From Candidatus Acetothermia bacterium (lineage in GTDB: Bacteria; Bipolaricaulota; Bipolaricaulia; RBG-16-55-9; JANLFV01), in the NCBI GenBank assembly GCA_024653345.1, contig JANLFV010000005.1, positions 76,951 to 140,950 on the forward strand: a stretch of DNA of 64,000 bases, in the 5' to 3' direction. The first letter of the stretch is position 1, and every line of letters starts with the position of its first letter. The notes below the pieces were generated by a model. The model ran no database searches. It saw only the letters and a program-made list of their open reading frames with translations, and was not told the origin of the DNA. Shown here piece by piece: positions 8,773 to 17,077 of this stretch. A program made the position numbers and the translations under genes.

Positions 8773-10092
8773 TCAGATCCAAGCCCGCAGGGGCCTCGAC
8801 GGGCCGCTCCTTGGGCCTCGGGCTCGGCAAGGCCCGGCCTCCCTCGGCCCAGGCCAGCCGGGCCGCGATCTCCATCCGGCTCCGATGCTCGGTCCGGACC
8901 CACGCCTTTGCTGCAGGGTGAGGAGCGCTTGGGCCACGATCGGGACCCAGGTGAGCCCGAAGAGGAGCGAGTGGAAGTAGTAGCGGTAAGCCCGCCAGGG
9001 GGGCCGCTCGAGCAGCAGGGCGATCAGGCCGCAGCCGAAGGCCTGGAACTGGGCGAGATACATGAGATAGGCCAGGCCGAAGGCCGAGAGGAGCTCGCTC
9101 GGAAGGACCGCCCCCGAAGAGTGGGGAATGGCCAGCCGGAGGGCCCCGATCGCGGAGAGGATCACGAAGGCCAGGATAAGGCGGACCGGCTGGACGAGGT
9201 AGAGGAAGGCGTCCAGCTTGGCCCAGGACCGCTGGCGGAGGCCGAGGCTAAGCAGCCTCGGCCCGTGCTGCCAGGCCACTCTGATATGGCCTCGCATCCA
9301 GCGGAGCCGCTGGCGCCAGGACTGGCGGAGCGTGAGCGGCTTCTCATCGTAGATTCGCGCGTCGTGGGCCCAGGTGGTCCGCTGGCCCTCCAGGAGCGCG
9401 CGGACCTGGAACTCGAGGTCCTCGGTGAGGCAGTCCTCGCTCCAGCCGTAGCGGGCGAGGAGCCCGGTGGCGATGCACATCCCAGTCCCGCCGAGGGCGC
9501 TGCAGAGCCCGAGCCGGGAGCGGGCGAGCTGGAAGATCCTCGAGGTGGACCAGTAGGCCAGGGCGATCGAGCCCGCGATCCAGGAGTCGTCCGGGTTCTT
9601 GGTGTCGAGATAGGCCTGGATCACCCGCTCGCCCCGTGCCAGGCGGGCGTTCATGACCGCGAGGTAGTTCGGCGCGACCAGGTTGTCCGCATCCACGATG
9701 CAAACCGCGTCGTAGTCCAAGATCCGCTCCCGGAGCTGGGCGAAGCCCCAGTTGAGCGCCGCGGGCTTCCCCTTCCTCAGCCGATCCTGTCTCACTAGGA
9801 GCTCGGCCCCCGCCTGCCGGGCGGCCAGCGCGGTCCGGTCGTCGCAGTTGTCGGCGATCACGAAGACATCGAACAGCTCGCGCGGATAGTCCTGCGCCAG
9901 GATGCTCTGGACATTGAGGGCGATCACCTCCTCCTCATTGTGGGCGGGGATGAGGAAGGCGAAGCGGTGGCGCGGCCCGATCAGGGGGGTGGGCCGGGGC
10001 GGGAGGAAGCCGAAGAGGCTGACGCCCAGCTCGTAGAGCGCGAGCGCTAAGAGCCCGAGGAAGAGCGCTTCGAGGACGATGAGCTCGATCAT
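8773..10092 (-). CDS. membrane family 2 glycosyltransferase, frameshifted near its C-terminus
   Basis: Read as is, this gives 439 residues. There is an N-terminal membrane helix, then a GT-A domain with FLIPAHNEEEVI, DNCDDRTA, CIVDADN, TEDLEF and the QRLRWMRGH (QxxRW) motif of processive synthases, then about four membrane helices. It probably polymerises an exported polysaccharide. The last ~42 residues are Gly/Arg/Pro-rich and unlike the family. A -1 shift at 8905-8910 (TTTG on the plus strand) instead continues QQ-KAWVRTEHRSRMEI and ends at 8744, giving an ATGA overlap with the next gene. The true gene is therefore probably 8744-10092, with an indel or sequencing error. Its start overlaps tatD by ATGA. 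Confidence 0.85.
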   Translation of the reverse strand: MIELIVLEALFLGLLALALYELGVSLFGFLPPRPTPLIGPRHRFAFLIPAHNEEEVIALNVQSILAQDYPRELFDVFVIADNCDDRTALAARQAGAELLVRQDRLRKGKPAALNWGFAQLRERILDYDAVCIVDADNLVAPNYLAVMNARLARGERVIQAYLDTKNPDDSWIAGSIALAYWSTSRIFQLARSRLGLCSALGGTGMCIATGLLARYGWSEDCLTEDLEFQVRALLEGQRTTWAHDARIYDEKPLTLRQSWRQRLRWMRGHIRVAWQHGPRLLSLGLRQRSWAKLDAFLYLVQPVRLILAFVILSAIGALRLAIPHSSGAVLPSELLSAFGLAYLMYLAQFQAFGCGLIALLLERPPWRAYRYYFHSLLFGLTWVPIVAQALLTLQQRRGSGPSIGAGWRSRPGWPGPREAGPCRARGPRSGPSRPLRAWI

Positions 10093-10856
10093 CCCGGAGG
10101 GAGGGCAAAGAGCGCCGCGGCGTTCCGGGTGGTCTGCTCCGCCACCTTCTCCCGAGGCAGCCCGGTGAGCTTCGCCACCTCCCGGGCGATGTAGCGGAGG
10201 TAGGCAGGCTCATTCCGCCTCCCGCGGTGCGGCAGAGGCGTGAGGAAGGGGGCGTCGGTCTCCAGCAGCAGCCGCGCGAGCGGGACTCGCTTGATGACAT
10301 ACCGCTGGCGGGCCTTGGGGAAGGTGACCGGCCCGCTGAACCCAAGGTAAAAGCCCAGCCCGAGGAGGGCCTCGGCCTCCTCCAGGCCGCTCGAGAAGCT
10401 GTGGACCACCCCGCGGACGCCGGCCCCCTCGAGGGCCGCTAGGATATCATCATCGGCCTGGCGGTCGTGGACGATCACCGGCTTATTCAGCTTCGCGGCC
10501 AGCTTTAGCTGGGCCCGGAAGAGCTCGAGCTGGGCCTCCCGGGGGCTGTAGTTCCGGTAGTAGTCCAGCCCGATCTCCCCCAGGGCCACGACCCGCTCGG
10601 CTCTTGCCAGCTCCTCGAGCCTGGCGAGCGCCCTCTCCAAGTCCGCGGCATACCGCCTGGCCTCGTGGGGGTGGACCCCCACGGCGGCATAGATCTTGTG
10701 CTCGTGAGCCAACTCGACCGCGCGGGCGCTCGACTCGAGGTCGATCCCGACGGTGATGAGCCCGATCCCCGCCTCCCTCGCCCGCTGGACCACCGCCTCC
10801 CGGTCGGGGTCGAACTCCCTCATCTCGAGGTGGAGGTGGGTGTCGATCATTATCAT
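10089..10856 (-). CDS. tatD: TatD-family metal-dependent DNase
   Basis: A 255-residue TIM-barrel hydrolase with MIDTHLHL, GVHPHE, ALGEIGLDYY, KPVIVHDRQADDD, GVVHSFSS and LLLETDAPFLTP. These supply the HxH, Glu, His, His and Asp metal ligands of TatD. The family acts as 3'-5' exonuclease in DNA repair or turnover. It overlaps both neighbours by ATGA. The second ATG (10850) gives the canonical MIDTHLHL start and could be the real one; the first couples to the upstream stop. Confidence 0.93.
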   Translation of the reverse strand: MIMIDTHLHLEMREFDPDREAVVQRAREAGIGLITVGIDLESSARAVELAHEHKIYAAVGVHPHEARRYAADLERALARLEELARAERVVALGEIGLDYYRNYSPREAQLELFRAQLKLAAKLNKPVIVHDRQADDDILAALEGAGVRGVVHSFSSGLEEAEALLGLGFYLGFSGPVTFPKARQRYVIKRVPLARLLLETDAPFLTPLPHRGRRNEPAYLRYIAREVAKLTGLPREKVAEQTTRNAAALFALPPG

Positions 10857-11758
10857 TTGGCCAGCTCCTCCTCGATCACCTGCCGGAAGGCCTCGTATGG
10901 CTGGGCCCCGACGACCTTCCTCCCGTTGATGAAGAAGGTCGGGGTCCCCTCGACCCCCAGGCGCTTGGCCTCCGCGAGGTCGGCCTGGACGGCCTGGGCA
11001 TACTCGCGTGAGGCGAGGCAGCGGTCGAACCGCTCGCTCTCCAGCCCCATCTCCCCGGCCAGGGCCCTAAGCCGCGCCGCGGTGAGGGCCTTCCCGCCCT
11101 CGTTCAGCGAGATGACGAAGAGCCGGTCATGATACTCCCAGAACCGGCCCTGCTCGTGGGCGCATAAGGCCGCGAGGGCCGCCTCGGTCGAGGGCTCGCC
11201 GTGGACCGGGAGGTGGCGGAAGACGAGCCGGACCTTCCCCGCCTCTACATAGTTCTCCTCGATCTCGGGGAGGGTGAGGGTGGCGAACTTGGCGCAGTAG
11301 GGGCAGAGGTAGTCGCTGAACTCGACCATCGTCACCTTCGCCTGGGGGTTCCCCTTCTCCGGCGGGAGCTTCGGGGCCGGCGGGGGCGGCTCATCCGCGG
11401 CTGTGACGACGATGTAGTCCGGCTTGGTCAGGGCGGCTCGCCGGCCCGCGCTATCAAAGATGGTGAGGCTGACGGTGTAGACCCCAGGAGCGGCGTAGGT
11501 GTGGGCGGGGTTCGGGGCGGCGCTCGATTCGCCGTCCCCGAAGGCCCACTCCCAGGCGATGATCGGCCTTTTCGGGTCGGATTGAGAGCGGTCCTCGAAC
11601 TGGACCTCGAGGGGGGCCTTCCCCGAGGTCGGCGAGCCTAGGAAGTCGGGGACTAGCGGCTTGGGGAAAAGTTGGTCGCACCCCGGAAGGGCCAGGCTCA
11701 GCAGCGCCAGGCCGACCAGGAGTGCGACTACTCTTGGGCCCATCTCCGTCCTGTCCAC
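10853..11758 (-). CDS. lipoprotein with PKD domain fused to a DsbA-like thiol oxidoreductase
   Basis: In this 301-residue protein a lipobox (LALPGC) is followed by one PKD domain (about 35-120; FGDGESS, HTYAAPGVYTVSL), a Pro-rich linker and a DsbA/thioredoxin domain (about 133-301). The latter has the active site FSDYLCPYCAKF (CPYC) and the cis-proline loop GTPTFFINGR. It is predicted to form or shuffle disulfides in envelope proteins while anchored to a membrane; the PKD module may act as spacer or binder. The GTG at 11758 follows the stop of the small lipoprotein by one base with GGAG just ahead; the ATG at 11743 is an alternative. It shares PKD design and lipobox context with the FG-GAP lipoprotein at 13706. 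Confidence 0.87.
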   Translation of the reverse strand: MDRTEMGPRVVALLVGLALLSLALPGCDQLFPKPLVPDFLGSPTSGKAPLEVQFEDRSQSDPKRPIIAWEWAFGDGESSAAPNPAHTYAAPGVYTVSLTIFDSAGRRAALTKPDYIVVTAADEPPPPAPKLPPEKGNPQAKVTMVEFSDYLCPYCAKFATLTLPEIEENYVEAGKVRLVFRHLPVHGEPSTEAALAALCAHEQGRFWEYHDRLFVISLNEGGKALTAARLRALAGEMGLESERFDRCLASREYAQAVQADLAEAKRLGVEGTPTFFINGRKVVGAQPYEAFRQVIEEELAK

Positions 11759-11759
11759 C

Positions 11760-11909
11760 TTACTCCAGCAGGGAGCCGCAGAGCGCGGCCGCTCCTTGGG
11801 CTCGGCTGGGGATGGGGCAGAAGTCGTCCCCGCAGCTATCGCAGCCGCCGAGCAGGAGGAGCAGGCCTAATGCCAACACCAGCAGCCCGATCAGGATCTT
11901 CCCTTTCAT
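11760..11909 (-). CDS. 49-residue predicted lipoprotein
   Basis: A short gene starts at an ATG overlapping the nnr stop (ATGA), with AAGGAG 5 nt upstream. It has a basic start (MKGKIL), a long Leu/Val/Ala core and a lipobox ending LLGGC, then a short Cys-rich tail (DSCGDDFCPIP) and AALCGSLLE. It ends one base before the GTG of the PKD-DsbA lipoprotein. The five cysteines beside a disulfide oxidoreductase gene suggest a partner or substrate, but this is inference. I know no family match. Its tight position between two real genes is the main support. Confidence 0.65.
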   Translation of the reverse strand: MKGKILIGLLVLALGLLLLLGGCDSCGDDFCPIPSRAQGAAALCGSLLE

Positions 11910-13483
11910 TCGAACTCCTTCAGGACTTGGGGCAGCTTCTTCAGGAGGTCGCCCGCGATCATCGCTCGCTCGCCCGTCTCGGGCTTCAGGCGGTCCGCGG
12001 TCAGGCCGTGGAGGTAGACCCCGCAGACCGCGGCCTGCCAGGGCTCGAGCCCCTGGCCCAGGAATCCCGCGATCAGCCCGGTCAGGACATCCCCGCTCCC
12101 GCCGGAGGCGAGCCCCGAATTCCCGGTGCTATTGATGTAGCACCTCCCGTCGGGGGTGGCCACGACCGTCGGGACGCCCTTCAGCACCAAGATGACATTA
12201 TATTCCTTGGCGAAGGCCCGCGCCGCCCCGACCCGGTCGGCCTCGATCTCAGCGATGGCCTTCTTATTCAGCCTCGAGAGCTCCCCCGGATGGGGGGTGA
12301 GGACCAGCGGGGCCTTGGCCTCCCTGATAGCCTCGGGCTCATCGCTCAAGTTGTTCAGCCCGTCGGCGTCGACGACCGCGGGGAGGCCCACCCGCTTGAT
12401 CAGCTCCTTCACCAGGCGGGCCGTCTCGGGGTGGCGCGAGAGCCCCGGCCCGAGGGCCAGGACATCCTGGGGCTTCAGGCTCTCCTCGATCTCCCCCAGG
12501 GCCGCGAAGGCCAGGGAGCCATCGACCTCCGGCAAGGGGCGGGTGATCACCTCCGTCAGCTTCTCCTCGAGGATCGGGTTGAGGCTCGCGGGAATCCCGA
12601 GGGTCACGAGCCCCGCCCCGGCCCGCAAGGCCGCCTCCGCGGCCAAGGCCGCCGCGCCGGTGTAGCCCCGCGAGCCGGCCAGGACGAAGATCCGGCCGTA
12701 GTCGCCCTTGTGGCTGTAGGGCCTCCTTCTGGGGAGGGGGCTCGCCACCAGCTCGCGGTCGATCAGCTCGAGCTTCGAGTCGAAGCCCTCGACCAGCCCC
12801 CGGGGGTAGCCGACCTCGCCGACGACGAGCTCGCCGACGAACTCCCGTCCGGGGTAGAGGAGGAGCCCGAGCTTCGGCAAGCCCATGGTCACGGTCAGCC
12901 TGGCCCGGACGCAGGGGCCCTCGACCCTCCCGGTCTCGGCCTCGAGCCCCGAGGGGAGGTCCACGGCCACGACGAAGGCCCCGGCGGCGTTTATCAAATC
13001 GATCGCCCTCGCGTAGTAGCCCCGGACCGGGCCGGCGATCCCCAGCCCCAAGAGGGCGTCGACGACGATGTCCGCCCTCTCCAGGGCAGCCGCGAGGTTG
13101 GCCAGGCCCGCCTCGTCGGGGAGATACTCGACCGCGGCCCCGGCCTTCTCCAGGATCGCGGCGTTCCTCTCCGCCGGCGGGGAGAGCTGCCCCTGGCCCC
13201 GCTCGGCGAGGATGAAGACCTTCACCTCAGCCCCGAGGTTCAGGAGGTGCCGGGCCGCCACCAGGCCGTCCCCGCCGTTGTTCCCCTTCCCGGCGACGAC
13301 GACCACCCTCGGCCTCTTCCTTCGCCCTCCCCCTTCGAGGGAGAGGGAAGGGTTGAGGGCCCGCTCGACGATCGCCTGGGCCACGGACCGCCCGGCGTTC
13401 TCCATCAGCACCAGGACATCGAGCCCCAGCTCCTGGGCCCGGCGGTCGAGCTCCATCATCTGCGAGCCGGTGAGGACCTTCAT
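11906..13483 (-). CDS. nnr: bifunctional NAD(P)HX epimerase/dehydratase
   Basis: The 525-residue protein has the YjeF N-terminal epimerase domain (about 1-215; GKGNNGGDGLVAARHL and VDALLGLG) and the ribokinase-like ADP/ATP-dependent dehydratase (about 225-520; GSRGYTGAAALA, NSTGNSGLASGGSGDVLTGL). It repairs hydrated NADH and NADPH. Residues about 43-57 (NPSLSLEGGGRRKRP) have no counterpart that I know in the family. They are encoded by a copy of the palindromic repeat that also lies at 13533-13555, so the repeat seems to have entered the gene in frame. A promoter sits only about 8 nt ahead of the predicted transcript start-to-ATG distance. It heads the leftward block down to nfo. Confidence 0.95.
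   Translation of the reverse strand: MKVLTGSQMMELDRRAQELGLDVLVLMENAGRSVAQAIVERALNPSLSLEGGGRRKRPRVVVVAGKGNNGGDGLVAARHLLNLGAEVKVFILAERGQGQLSPPAERNAAILEKAGAAVEYLPDEAGLANLAAALERADIVVDALLGLGIAGPVRGYYARAIDLINAAGAFVVAVDLPSGLEAETGRVEGPCVRARLTVTMGLPKLGLLLYPGREFVGELVVGEVGYPRGLVEGFDSKLELIDRELVASPLPRRRPYSHKGDYGRIFVLAGSRGYTGAAALAAEAALRAGAGLVTLGIPASLNPILEEKLTEVITRPLPEVDGSLAFAALGEIEESLKPQDVLALGPGLSRHPETARLVKELIKRVGLPAVVDADGLNNLSDEPEAIREAKAPLVLTPHPGELSRLNKKAIAEIEADRVGAARAFAKEYNVILVLKGVPTVVATPDGRCYINSTGNSGLASGGSGDVLTGLIAGFLGQGLEPWQAAVCGVYLHGLTADRLKPETGERAMIAGDLLKKLPQVLKEFE
13318..13358 (-). repeat. palindromic repeat inside nnr
   Basis: Read on the minus strand, TTCCCTCTCCCTCGAAGG-GGGAGGG. It matches the intergenic copy at 13533-13555 apart from one base in the second arm, in the opposite orientation. 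It encodes the extra segment of Nnr. Confidence 0.6.
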
Positions 13484-13497
13484 CTCGTCGTCGAGGG

Positions 13498-13526
13498 ATT
13501 GTAAGCCATGCCCGGAAGGTGGTCAA
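13498..13526 (-). promoter_or_regulatory. promoter of the nnr operon
   Basis: TTGACC (13521-13526), 17 bp, TACAAT (13498-13503) on the minus strand. The predicted transcript start is near 13491 and the ATG is at 13483, so the leader is about 8 nt with no Shine-Dalgarno sequence. Confidence 0.6.
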
Positions 13527-13529
13527 TCT

Positions 13530-13621
13530 CTCTTTCCCTCTCCCTCGAAGGGAGAGGGTCGGGGTGAGGGTGAGGCTGGCCCCCCTCATCCCGGCCTTCT
13601 CCCTCCCGGGGGCGAAGGGGA
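13530..13621. repeat. intergenic palindromic repeat cluster
   Basis: CCCTCTCCC-TCGA-AGGGAGAGGG (13533-13555) is followed by GGGGTGAGGGTGAGG and then CCCTCATCCCGGCCTTC with a second C-rich/G-rich palindrome (13586-13617). Related units lie inside nnr (13318-13358), at 32855-32892 and at 35826-35880. These look like a dispersed REP-like family of this genome. Confidence 0.6.
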
Positions 13622-13656
13622 TGGTGAGCGCGGTCCCCGGCCGGCGAAGGGGTTGT

Positions 13657-13664
13657 GATATAAT
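13657..13664 (+). promoter_or_regulatory. extended -10 promoter TGATATAAT
   Basis: TG at 13657 with TATAAT at 13659-13664, about 40 nt upstream of the ATG at 13706; there is no clear -35 box. The same TGATATAAT sequence precedes iorA and mnmA. Confidence 0.5.
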
Positions 13665-13705
13665 CAGTCGCATAACTTGCGGGCATTGAGGGAGGCGAGG
13701 CCAAG

Positions 13706-15073
13706 ATGACCAGAGTGAAGGGCTGGGGCGCGCTAACGCTGCTGATCCTGCTGCTCTTGGGCGCGAGCGGCTGCGACCTGCTGTTCAGCCAGCCGCCGGT
13801 GGCGGCGATCCGGGCGAGTCCGACCGCGGGGAAGCCCCCGCTTACAGTCCAGTTCGACGGGGCCGCCTCTTATGACCCCGACGGCTCGATCACGGCCTAC
13901 AACTGGGACTTCGGGGACGGGAGCAAGGCCGCCGGGGCGAAGGTGAGCCATACCTACGGCGCCCCAGGGTTCTACGCCGCGACGCTCACGGTCCAGGACG
14001 ATGCCGGGAAGCGGGCCAGAGACATGGTGGTCATCCGGAACTTCGCCTTCACCCGGACCGCGCTCCCCGCCGGTGACGGGCCCGCGGCCGGGGCGGTCGC
14101 GGACTTCAACCGGGATGGCAATGAGGACCTGTTCGTCGTGAACCAGTTCGGGGATGAGGCCACGATCCTCCTCGGAAGGGGGGACGGGAGCTTCGCTCCC
14201 TCCTCGATGAGGCTCGGGGACGGGCCGATCTATCTCGAGCCGGCCGACCTGGACCGCGACGGGCTCCTCGACCTGGCCGTGGCCAATCTGATCGCCTCGA
14301 CCGTCTCCATCCTCTTGGGGAACGGTGACGGGAGCTTCAAGCGCTTCCAGGACCAGGCAGTCGGGACAGCCCCGATCTCGCTCGCGATCGTAGACCTCGA
14401 CCGGGATGGGAACCTCGACCTGGCCGTGGTCAACGACTTCTGCGACGATATCCTCCTGCTCTGGGGCAAAGGCGACGGGAGCTTCGCCAAGGGCAACAGC
14501 CTGAGGGACGAGCGGCTGGCGAACTTGAAGTCCGTTACCGTGGGTGACTTCGACCGCGACGGGAACCCCGACCTGGCCGCCGTCGCTCAGGACAGCGGGA
14601 AGGCCGCGATCTTCCTGGGAAGCGGCCAGCGGGACTTCCCCCAGCGCTGGCTCTTCCCCGCTGGAACCTCCCCGACCGTCCTCCGCCAGGCCGATGTGAA
14701 CGAGGACGGAAAGGAGGACCTGATCGTGGCCCAGCGGGGCGGCCCGGCGATCCTCCTCGGCTGGGGCACGGGCGCGCAGACCTTCCATCCCCCGGAAACC
14801 CTGGCGATGGAGGGCACGCCCGGCTCGCTCGGCCTCCTGGACCTCGATCGGGACGGGAACCTCGACCTCGCCGTCACGGACCGCGCGAGGGACCAGCTGA
14901 GCCTCTTCCTCGGGCGGGGAGACGGGAGCTTCGAGCCGCCGATAAGTTTCGATGTGGGCCGCGGCCCCACGGCGGTCCTGGCCCTGGACGCGAACCAAGA
15001 CGGGAGGCTCGATCTAGTTACGACAGACCAGGACGGCGACACCGTCACGCTTCTCCTCAATGCTACGCCCTAG
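13706..15073 (+). CDS. lipoprotein with PKD domain and FG-GAP/VCBS repeats
   Basis: In this 455-residue protein a lipobox (LLGASGC) leads into a PKD domain (about 32-115; WDFGDGSKAAG, HTYGAPGFY). About seven FG-GAP/VCBS blades follow (about 120-452), each with a DxDxDGxxDLxV calcium loop such as DFNRDGNEDLFV, DLDRDGNLDLAV and DANQDGRLDLVT, and a closing LLGxGDGSF. It should fold as an integrin-alpha-like propeller on the cell surface and is probably adhesive. The gene stands alone on the plus strand and converges with miaA, 9 bp between their stops. GGGAGG lies 10 nt before the ATG. Confidence 0.88.
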   Translation: MTRVKGWGALTLLILLLLGASGCDLLFSQPPVAAIRASPTAGKPPLTVQFDGAASYDPDGSITAYNWDFGDGSKAAGAKVSHTYGAPGFYAATLTVQDDAGKRARDMVVIRNFAFTRTALPAGDGPAAGAVADFNRDGNEDLFVVNQFGDEATILLGRGDGSFAPSSMRLGDGPIYLEPADLDRDGLLDLAVANLIASTVSILLGNGDGSFKRFQDQAVGTAPISLAIVDLDRDGNLDLAVVNDFCDDILLLWGKGDGSFAKGNSLRDERLANLKSVTVGDFDRDGNPDLAAVAQDSGKAAIFLGSGQRDFPQRWLFPAGTSPTVLRQADVNEDGKEDLIVAQRGGPAILLGWGTGAQTFHPPETLAMEGTPGSLGLLDLDRDGNLDLAVTDRARDQLSLFLGRGDGSFEPPISFDVGRGPTAVLALDANQDGRLDLVTTDQDGDTVTLLLNATP

Positions 15074-15082
15074 GAACTCGCT

Positions 15083-16057
15083 TCAGGCTGATACCTCCGC
15101 CCGTTCGCCGAGGAGGGCGAGGACCTCCTGAACCACCTCGGCCGCGGCTTTGGCGGTGACATCGATCCAGTGGGCCTCGGGGATCCTCTTGAAGAAGGTG
15201 AGCTGGCGCTTGGCTAGCCGCCTGGTATTTCGCTTGATGAGCCGGACCGCCTCCTCGAGCGAGAGCGCCCCCTCGAGGTAGGCGAAGGCCTCCTCGTAGC
15301 CGATCGTCCGGTAGGCCGGCATCTCGGGGTTGACCTGCCGCTTGAGCTGCCGCGCCTCTTCGATGAGGCCCTGAGCGAGCATCGCCTCGACCCGGGCGTC
15401 GAGCCTCTTGTAGAGCCTCTTGCGGTCCATCACGAGGCCGATCTTGATGAAGCTGTGGGGGAAGGGCTCGGACTGGGCTTGGAGCTCGCTCAAGGGTCGG
15501 CCGGTCAGCTCGTAGACCTCCAGGGCCCGGACGAGCCGCTGCCGGTCTTGGGGGTTGATCTTCTCCGCCGAGCGGGGGTCCACCTCCCTTAACCTTATAT
15601 ATAGCTCCTCCAGGGGCCGGGCGAGGAGCCTCCGCCGGAGGGCTAGATCGGCCTGCGGGCCGGGGAAGAGCCCCCCGACCAGGGCCTGCATGTAGAGCGT
15701 GCTCCCGCCCACGACGATCGGCCAGCGCCCGCGAGCGCGGATCTCCCCGATGAGCCTCGCCACATCCCTCCGGAATTCGGCCACATCGTAGCGCTCCTCA
15801 GGCGAGCGGATGTCGAGCAGGTGGTGCGGGACCAACCGGCGCTGCTCGGCCGTGGGCTTGGCCGTCCCGATCTCCAGCCCGCGGTAGAAGCCCCTCGAAT
15901 CCGCGGAGATGATCTCCCCTCCCAGCCTCTGGGCCAGGCCGAGGGCCACCTCCGTCTTCCCCACCCCCGTCGGGCCGAAGATGAGGGGGATCTCCTTCGC
16001 CGCGCGCACACTATCAAGCGCGGAGGCGGAGTTCACTTCAAGACCGTCAACGCGCAC
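15083..16057 (-). CDS. miaA: tRNA dimethylallyltransferase
   Basis: The 324-residue protein has the P-loop FGPTGVGKTEVA, ISADSRGFYRGLEIGTAKP, HHLLDIRSPEERY, VVGGSTLYMQAL and the DPRSAEKINPQDRQRLVRALEV motif of MiaA. It adds the isoprenyl group to A37 of tRNAs reading U-starting codons; MiaB (50205-51506) then methylthiolates it. The start is uncertain: GTG at 16057 gives about 20 residues of unusual leader, while GTG at 16036 or 16009 would begin close to the P-loop and suit the family better. It is the last gene of the pdxS-to-miaA run. Confidence 0.95.
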   Translation of the reverse strand: MRVDGLEVNSASALDSVRAAKEIPLIFGPTGVGKTEVALGLAQRLGGEIISADSRGFYRGLEIGTAKPTAEQRRLVPHHLLDIRSPEERYDVAEFRRDVARLIGEIRARGRWPIVVGGSTLYMQALVGGLFPGPQADLALRRRLLARPLEELYIRLREVDPRSAEKINPQDRQRLVRALEVYELTGRPLSELQAQSEPFPHSFIKIGLVMDRKRLYKRLDARVEAMLAQGLIEEARQLKRQVNPEMPAYRTIGYEEAFAYLEGALSLEEAVRLIKRNTRRLAKRQLTFFKRIPEAHWIDVTAKAAAEVVQEVLALLGERAEVSA

Positions 16058-16061
16058 GCCT

Positions 16062-16077
16062 GCACATGTGCTAACCT
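16062..16077 (-). repeat. intergenic motif AGGTTRGCACAYGYGC, copy A
   Basis: The minus strand reads AGGTTAGCACATGTGC in the 27-bp gap between rpoD and miaA. It contains the palindrome GCACATGTGC. Copies also lie at 6998-7013 and 62168-62183. Confidence 0.35.
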
Positions 16078-16084
16078 GCCGAGG

Positions 16085-17077
16085 CTATTCTTCATTCATC
16101 AACAATTCCCGGAACTTCTTCAACTCCTGCTTCCGGCTGGGGTGCTTGAGCTTCTCCAGGGCCTTGATCTCGATCTGCCTCACCCGCTCCCGGGTGATGT
16201 TGAAGACCCTGGCCACATCCTTGAGGGTCCGGGGATGGCCGTCCTCCAGGCCGTATCTCAATTTCAGGATCTCCTTCTCCCGGTCCTCCAGCTGGGTGAG
16301 GGCGTGCTCCAGCTCCTCGGCCAGGAAGAGCTTGAGCGTCTCCTTGATCGGCGAGGGGGCCCGCTCGTCCTCGATGAAGTCCCCGAGGGTGTCCTCCTCA
16401 TCCTCGCCGATCGGGCGCTCGAGCGAGGTCGTGTATTGGGCCACATTCTCCACCCGCTTGATCTTCTCCACCGGCATCCCCAGCTCCTCCGCCAGCTTGA
16501 GGAGGTCGGGGATCTCCCCGTGCTCCTGGACATGCTCCTTCTTCACCCGCTCCAGCTCCCGGACGGTCTCGATCATGTGGACGGGGATCCTGATGATCCT
16601 CGACTGGTCGGCGATCGCCCGGGTGATCGCCTGCCTGATCCACCAGGTGGCATAAGTCGAGAATTTATAGCCTTTCGTCCAGTCGAACTTCTCCACCGCC
16701 CGCATCAGCCCGATGTTCCCCTCCTGGATCAGGTCGAGGAAGGAGAGCCCGCGCCCGATGTAGCGCTTGGCGATCGAGACGACCAGCCGGAGGTTCGAGA
16801 GGATCAGCCGCTCGCGCGCGTCGCGATCGCCCCGCTCGATCGCCTGGGCCAGGGCCACCTCCTCCTCGCGGGTGAGGAGCGGGATCTTCCCGATGTCCTG
16901 GAGGTAGAGCTTCACCGGATCGCCGGCGTTGGTGGGAAGCTCCTTCTCCTCGACCTCCTCCGCCTCCGAGAGCTCCAGCTCCACCTCGAGGAACTCCGGA
17001 ATGTAGTAAATCTCCTGCTCTTCGGCCTCCTCTGGCGAAGGGTTCCCCCGTAAGTCCCTCTGTTCCTCCATCGTCAT
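16085..17077 (-). CDS. rpoD: primary RNA polymerase sigma factor
   Basis: The 330-residue protein has sigma-70 regions 1.2 ([20 protein letters not shown]), 2 ([53 protein letters not shown]), 3 and 4 ([19 protein letters not shown]). It is the housekeeping sigma, so the TTGACA/TATAAT promoters in this window should be its targets. There is no long region 1.1; a short acidic N-terminus (about 1-50) replaces it. The start overlaps the dnaG stop (ATGA), giving a dnaG-rpoD pair as in the classic macromolecular-synthesis operon but without rpsU. Confidence 0.97.
   Translation of the reverse strand: MTMEEQRDLRGNPSPEEAEEQEIYYIPEFLEVELELSEAEEVEEKELPTNAGDPVKLYLQDIGKIPLLTREEEVALAQAIERGDRDARERLILSNLRLVVSIAKRYIGRGLSFLDLIQEGNIGLMRAVEKFDWTKGYKFSTYATWWIRQAITRAIADQSRIIRIPVHMIETVRELERVKKEHVQEHGEIPDLLKLAEELGMPVEKIKRVENVAQYTTSLERPIGEDEEDTLGDFIEDERAPSPIKETLKLFLAEELEHALTQLEDREKEILKLRYGLEDGHPRTLKDVARVFNITRERVRQIEIKALEKLKHPSRKQELKKFRELLMNEE

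Noticed and set aside
11672-13504. 610-codon open frame on the plus strand opposite nnr
   Set aside because: It is the antisense shadow of a GC-rich gene: no domain, Arg/Gly/Pro/Asp-rich composition, and nnr on the other strand is certain.
13733-14998. 421-codon minus-strand frame opposite the FG-GAP lipoprotein
   Set aside because: It mirrors the repeated DxDxDG codons; composition and lack of a start signal mark it as a shadow.
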